This document shows, piece after piece, positions 61,457-64,000 of a stretch of DNA of 64,000 bases. The translations under genes and the position numbers were made by a program. The DNA is taken from contig JAHIVC010000071.1 of the NCBI GenBank assembly GCA_018816945.1, positions 1 through 64,000 of the forward strand. The letters are read 5' to 3'. The first letter of the stretch is position 1. Every line of letters begins with the position of its first letter. The stretch comes from Bacteroidota bacterium (GTDB taxonomy: Bacteria; Bacteroidota; Bacteroidia; Bacteroidales; GCA-2711565). The notes under the pieces are model-generated. The model did no database searches, was not told the origin of the DNA, and was given only the letters and a program-made list of their open reading frames with translations.

Positions 61457-61457
61457 G

Positions 61458-61494
61458 CAAAGATACATTTAATTTGGTTAACACCTGCTGTTAA
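61458..61494 (-). promoter_or_regulatory. Candidate promoter and operator of the toxin-antitoxin pair
   Basis: On the minus strand the dyad TTAACA-5 bp-TGTTAA (61478-61494) lies just upstream of a TATCTTTG -7 element (61458-61465). The -7 box is only 1 bp from the toxin ATG, so transcripts from it would be leaderless or start downstream; the operator assignment is the better-supported part. Confidence 0.42.
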
Positions 61495-61507
61495 TTAAAA
61501 ATATTTT

Positions 61508-62809
61508 TCATCTTACCCTTAACTGACCTGTTAATAGCTTCTGCATCAGTGATTTTTTAAGTTTTTCAAGCTTAGGAATTTTTTGAGATTTACTTCTTAT
61601 GCCATCTTCAATGAGCTTTATCCGCCCTGCTATTATTCTTTGCTCTTCAATTTCTGGCACTGAAATTTGAATTACGTTTTTGAAAATTTTGGCAGGTACT
61701 CTTTGTCTTCCTGTTGTACCCTCCATTAAAGCAACAGCTCTACCATGAACACTATGAGTAATAAGATTAAGGTATAAGAAATATCCATCAACGTTTTCAG
61801 TTGGACTGATAGAGATAAATTCAGTAGAGCCAAACCCAATATCAGTCGAACAACCTTCAATAAAAGCAATTTTCCCATTTTCTGTACATGGAGTAATTTT
61901 TGCGAAAAGGATATCACCGTTTTTGAATTTTGCAAAACCACTATTACGTTTCTCAATAAAAATCTTTTCGTACTTGATAACACCTTTGTATTTTTCATCA
62001 ACATCAGACATTTCTAAAAAGTCAAAATATTGGTTAATCTCATACTCGTAATTTGGGTTTACTTTTGCTACATCACTATCACCCAAAAACTTTACTGACC
62101 ATCCGACAGGAACTTTCCCAAACTTATCATCCATATAAAACTCTTCCACATTTCGCCAGGTGCCATCGGGTTTCATTTTGCCGGTAAGCAGGTTTTGCAT
62201 GAGGGATTTTTTGAGACGTTCGAGTTTTGCAATGCTCGTACGGGTGGCTTTTATGGTATCGTCAACAGATGATAGGATGGAGGCGATTTTTTGCTGTTCG
62301 GGAAATTCAGGTTTTGGTAATAGCTGTTTCAGGAAAAAGCGGTATTCAAGATTACGGATTCCATTGGTTTGATTCTGCATAATCTGTGTAAAACCAGCAC
62401 TGTGCATTTGATAAAGGCAATAAAACAAATATTTTGGGTCAATGCCGGGCTTAACAGAAATGCGTTGTATGAAGTTTGCATAAGCAAAACCTTGTTCAGC
62501 AACATCTTTTGTTATAAATGAAACCCTGCCGACAGGCTGAGTTTCACTACCACCAGAACGTTCAATCAGGATTTCGTTTTCTTCGAGACTCAATGCTTCA
62601 AAGACAGCAGGTTCTAAAAATCGTTTGGCTACATCAGATAAATCAAGATAGCCGGAATCATTAAAATTTGTGCTCCGCACTACATTCATTGAAGCATCCA
62701 CAGGATCGGAACCCCAGCTTCCGGCATCGTTTTTATCAATCATTTCCTTTAATGGCATAACATCAAAGGCAGGATTGCATAAGCCTAATCTTGATAATTT
62801 ACTTTGCAT
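61508..62809 (-). CDS. hsdS: Type I restriction specificity subunit
   Basis: A 433-residue protein with two target-recognition domains and conserved helical spacers. TRD1 covers about residues 25-180 and the first spacer is PEFPEQQKIASILSSVDDTI followed by LERLKKSLMQNLLTGKM. TRD2 covers about 230-390 and the second helix is PKLEKLKKSLMQKLLTGQLR. The two halves determine the bipartite DNA site for methylation and cutting. It overlaps hsdM by 11 bp. Complete; target not predictable by eye. Confidence 0.94.
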   Translation of the reverse strand: MQSKLSRLGLCNPAFDVMPLKEMIDKNDAGSWGSDPVDASMNVVRSTNFNDSGYLDLSDVAKRFLEPAVFEALSLEENEILIERSGGSETQPVGRVSFITKDVAEQGFAYANFIQRISVKPGIDPKYLFYCLYQMHSAGFTQIMQNQTNGIRNLEYRFFLKQLLPKPEFPEQQKIASILSSVDDTIKATRTSIAKLERLKKSLMQNLLTGKMKPDGTWRNVEEFYMDDKFGKVPVGWSVKFLGDSDVAKVNPNYEYEINQYFDFLEMSDVDEKYKGVIKYEKIFIEKRNSGFAKFKNGDILFAKITPCTENGKIAFIEGCSTDIGFGSTEFISISPTENVDGYFLYLNLITHSVHGRAVALMEGTTGRQRVPAKIFKNVIQISVPEIEEQRIIAGRIKLIEDGIRSKSQKIPKLEKLKKSLMQKLLTGQLRVR

Positions 62810-64000
62810 TTACAAGGGTTTTTAAATGGTTATCCAATAGGTTTTCTGCTTTCTTTTCTTCTTTCAAAACTGATTCAAGGTCGGAAACAGCAGTATTTAT
62901 AGGAATTTCTTCTTCCGGTTCAACAGTATCAATGTAGCGGGGCAGGTTGAGGTTAAACTCGTTTTCGAGAATCTCGTCAATTTCAATCAGTGAGAAATAG
63001 CGTTTACGCAGTTCAGGATTGTCGAACACTTCGAGTAGTTCCGCACTCACCGCTTTTATGGCTTCCTTTTCTCGTACTGCTTCCTGCCGGGCATCCTCAA
63101 GAGCTTTGTCACGCTTTTGCAGGGTTTCGGTAAGTTTAGCCAATTTCTTTTCCACTTTTTCAATATCAGCATTGCTGATGGCTGCCTTGCCATCGGCTTT
63201 CACTTTTAATTCAAGTACAGCACCGTTTTCAAGTCTCAGGTGAAGGATGTTCTTTTCTTCTACAGGTAGTTTCAGGTTGCCTTTAGCATCGGGCAGAAAC
63301 TCAAATTTCCCATTCTTCACTTTGCATTTAACAGTATTGTCTTTGGTGGTAGTAAATTCAAGTGTTTGCTCCGTTTCCGACAGCTCTTTTATATTTCGGA
63401 GCAAAGCATCGGTTTTTATCCAATCCTGCTGTTCTTCTTTAAAATTGTCGTTGATTTCGAGTTCTTTGAAAGCAAGGTAGTCATCAACCAACTGGAATAA
63501 GCGGGCTTCTTCAGTCGGGATAATTCTTATGGCTTCTGCCTTATCTCCGTAACTTTCGAGCTGTACCAGCAATCGCATCACATCCTGAGGCCGCAATACA
63601 TTCTGAACAGGTTCTTCTTTGTACCATCCCTTTTTTGCACCCCAAACCATTAAGATTTTGTCTTTGCGGTGTTCAGGCTTATTCTTATTAAAAAACAGGA
63701 TGCAACCCGGAATGGTATTGCCATAGAAAACATTTTCGGGCAGGGCTACAATGGCATCAAGAATATTTTTGTCTTCTTCGCCAATGCCTTCAATAAAACC
63801 ACGCCGTATGAGGTAAATATCATCGGCTTTGCGGTTTTGACCGTCCTCTTCCTCGGTTTTTTCAGGTTGTCCTTTAAATAAAACGCCATTGGGACAAACA
63901 ACAGCAGCTTTGCCATCTTCCTCTAATGATGCAATGATATGCTGAATAAAGGCAAAGTCGCCGTTTGAGAAATCCGGCACACCATATATAAAACGGTTAA
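62799..64000 (-). CDS. hsdM: Type I restriction methyltransferase M subunit, 3' part (cut by window end)
   Basis: The frame is open to the end of the window and continues beyond it. At the edge it reads NRFIYGVPDFSNGDFAFIQH (the post-catalytic segment of HsdM), followed by GKAAVVCPNGVLFKG and the GNTIPGCILFFNK block. The C-terminal half includes a charged coiled-coil (EKVEKKLAKLTETLQKRDKA) that docks on HsdS. The catalytic SAM and NPPF motifs would lie beyond 64000. It is the first gene of the defence operon seen here and overlaps hsdS by 11 bp. Confidence 0.93.
   Translation of the reverse strand, partial: NRFIYGVPDFSNGDFAFIQHIIASLEEDGKAAVVCPNGVLFKGQPEKTEEEDGQNRKADDIYLIRRGFIEGIGEEDKNILDAIVALPENVFYGNTIPGCILFFNKNKPEHRKDKILMVWGAKKGWYKEEPVQNVLRPQDVMRLLVQLESYGDKAEAIRIIPTEEARLFQLVDDYLAFKELEINDNFKEEQQDWIKTDALLRNIKELSETEQTLEFTTTKDNTVKCKVKNGKFEFLPDAKGNLKLPVEEKNILHLRLENGAVLELKVKADGKAAISNADIEKVEKKLAKLTETLQKRDKALEDARQEAVREKEAIKAVSAELLEVFDNPELRKRYFSLIEIDEILENEFNLNLPRYIDTVEPEEEIPINTAVSDLESVLKEEKKAENLLDNHLKTLVNAK

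Overview
The window comes from a low-GC member of the Bacteroidota. The signs are a PorP/SprF-family protein of the type IX secretion system, a SusC/SusD pair, many TAnnTTTG-type promoter elements in front of genes, an inactive/active M16 peptidase pair, DUF4491 paralogues and a DUF6266-like protein. I see no rRNA, tRNA or CRISPR array, and the species cannot be named from this sequence alone.

Positions 1-37400 look like ordinary chromosome. A PorP/SprF protein is followed by a tight minus-strand operon (TonB receptor, MFS permease, hemN, hemG, small membrane protein) that reads as a unit for taking up and finishing a porphyrin precursor. Next come small DUF4491 membrane proteins with heptamer repeats, a beta-barrel plus alanine-rich lipoprotein pair, a membrane-bound propeller regulator, a four-helix-bundle gene flanked by inverted 16-bp repeats, GtrA, and an orphan SusCD pair. 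These are followed by a cold-shock cluster (RRM and two CSD proteins), a MacB/FtsX permease, the M16 pair, pyruvate kinase, an M28 peptidase, two L,D-transpeptidases with partner proteins, an ECF sigma factor and a nucleotidyltransferase.

Positions 37600-41700 are a junction into accessory DNA. They hold a possible gene fragment, a DUF6266-like gene, a small DnaJ-domain gene and a 1.2-kb GC-richer stretch with no convincing gene. That stretch is packed with large nested inverted repeats, probably the remains of a conjugative element's transfer or origin region. A membrane diguanylate cyclase follows.

Positions 41737-51038 hold nine tightly packed or overlapping minus-strand genes: HAD hydrolase, methyltransferase, YrdC-like, phosphoketolase-like, radical SAM with CX2CX2C, degenerate methyltransferase, creatininase/MftE-like, ATP-grasp-like and radical SAM with a Cys-rich tail. 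I do not recognise this as a described pathway. It looks like a biosynthetic cluster, possibly for a peptide-derived product, with a 26-codon ORF just upstream.

Positions 51170-64000 are a defence operon on the same strand: hsdM (cut by the window end), hsdS, a HigB-like toxin, a HigA/ImmA-type antitoxin, mcrB, mcrC, hsdR, a YgjP-like metallopeptidase and an Argonaute whose PIWI catalytic residues appear lost. Genes overlap or lie within a few bases, so type I restriction, McrBC, a toxin-antitoxin pair and Argonaute seem to be expressed together. No clear terminator separates this operon from the biosynthetic cluster, so the two together form the most promising candidate for an undescribed system.
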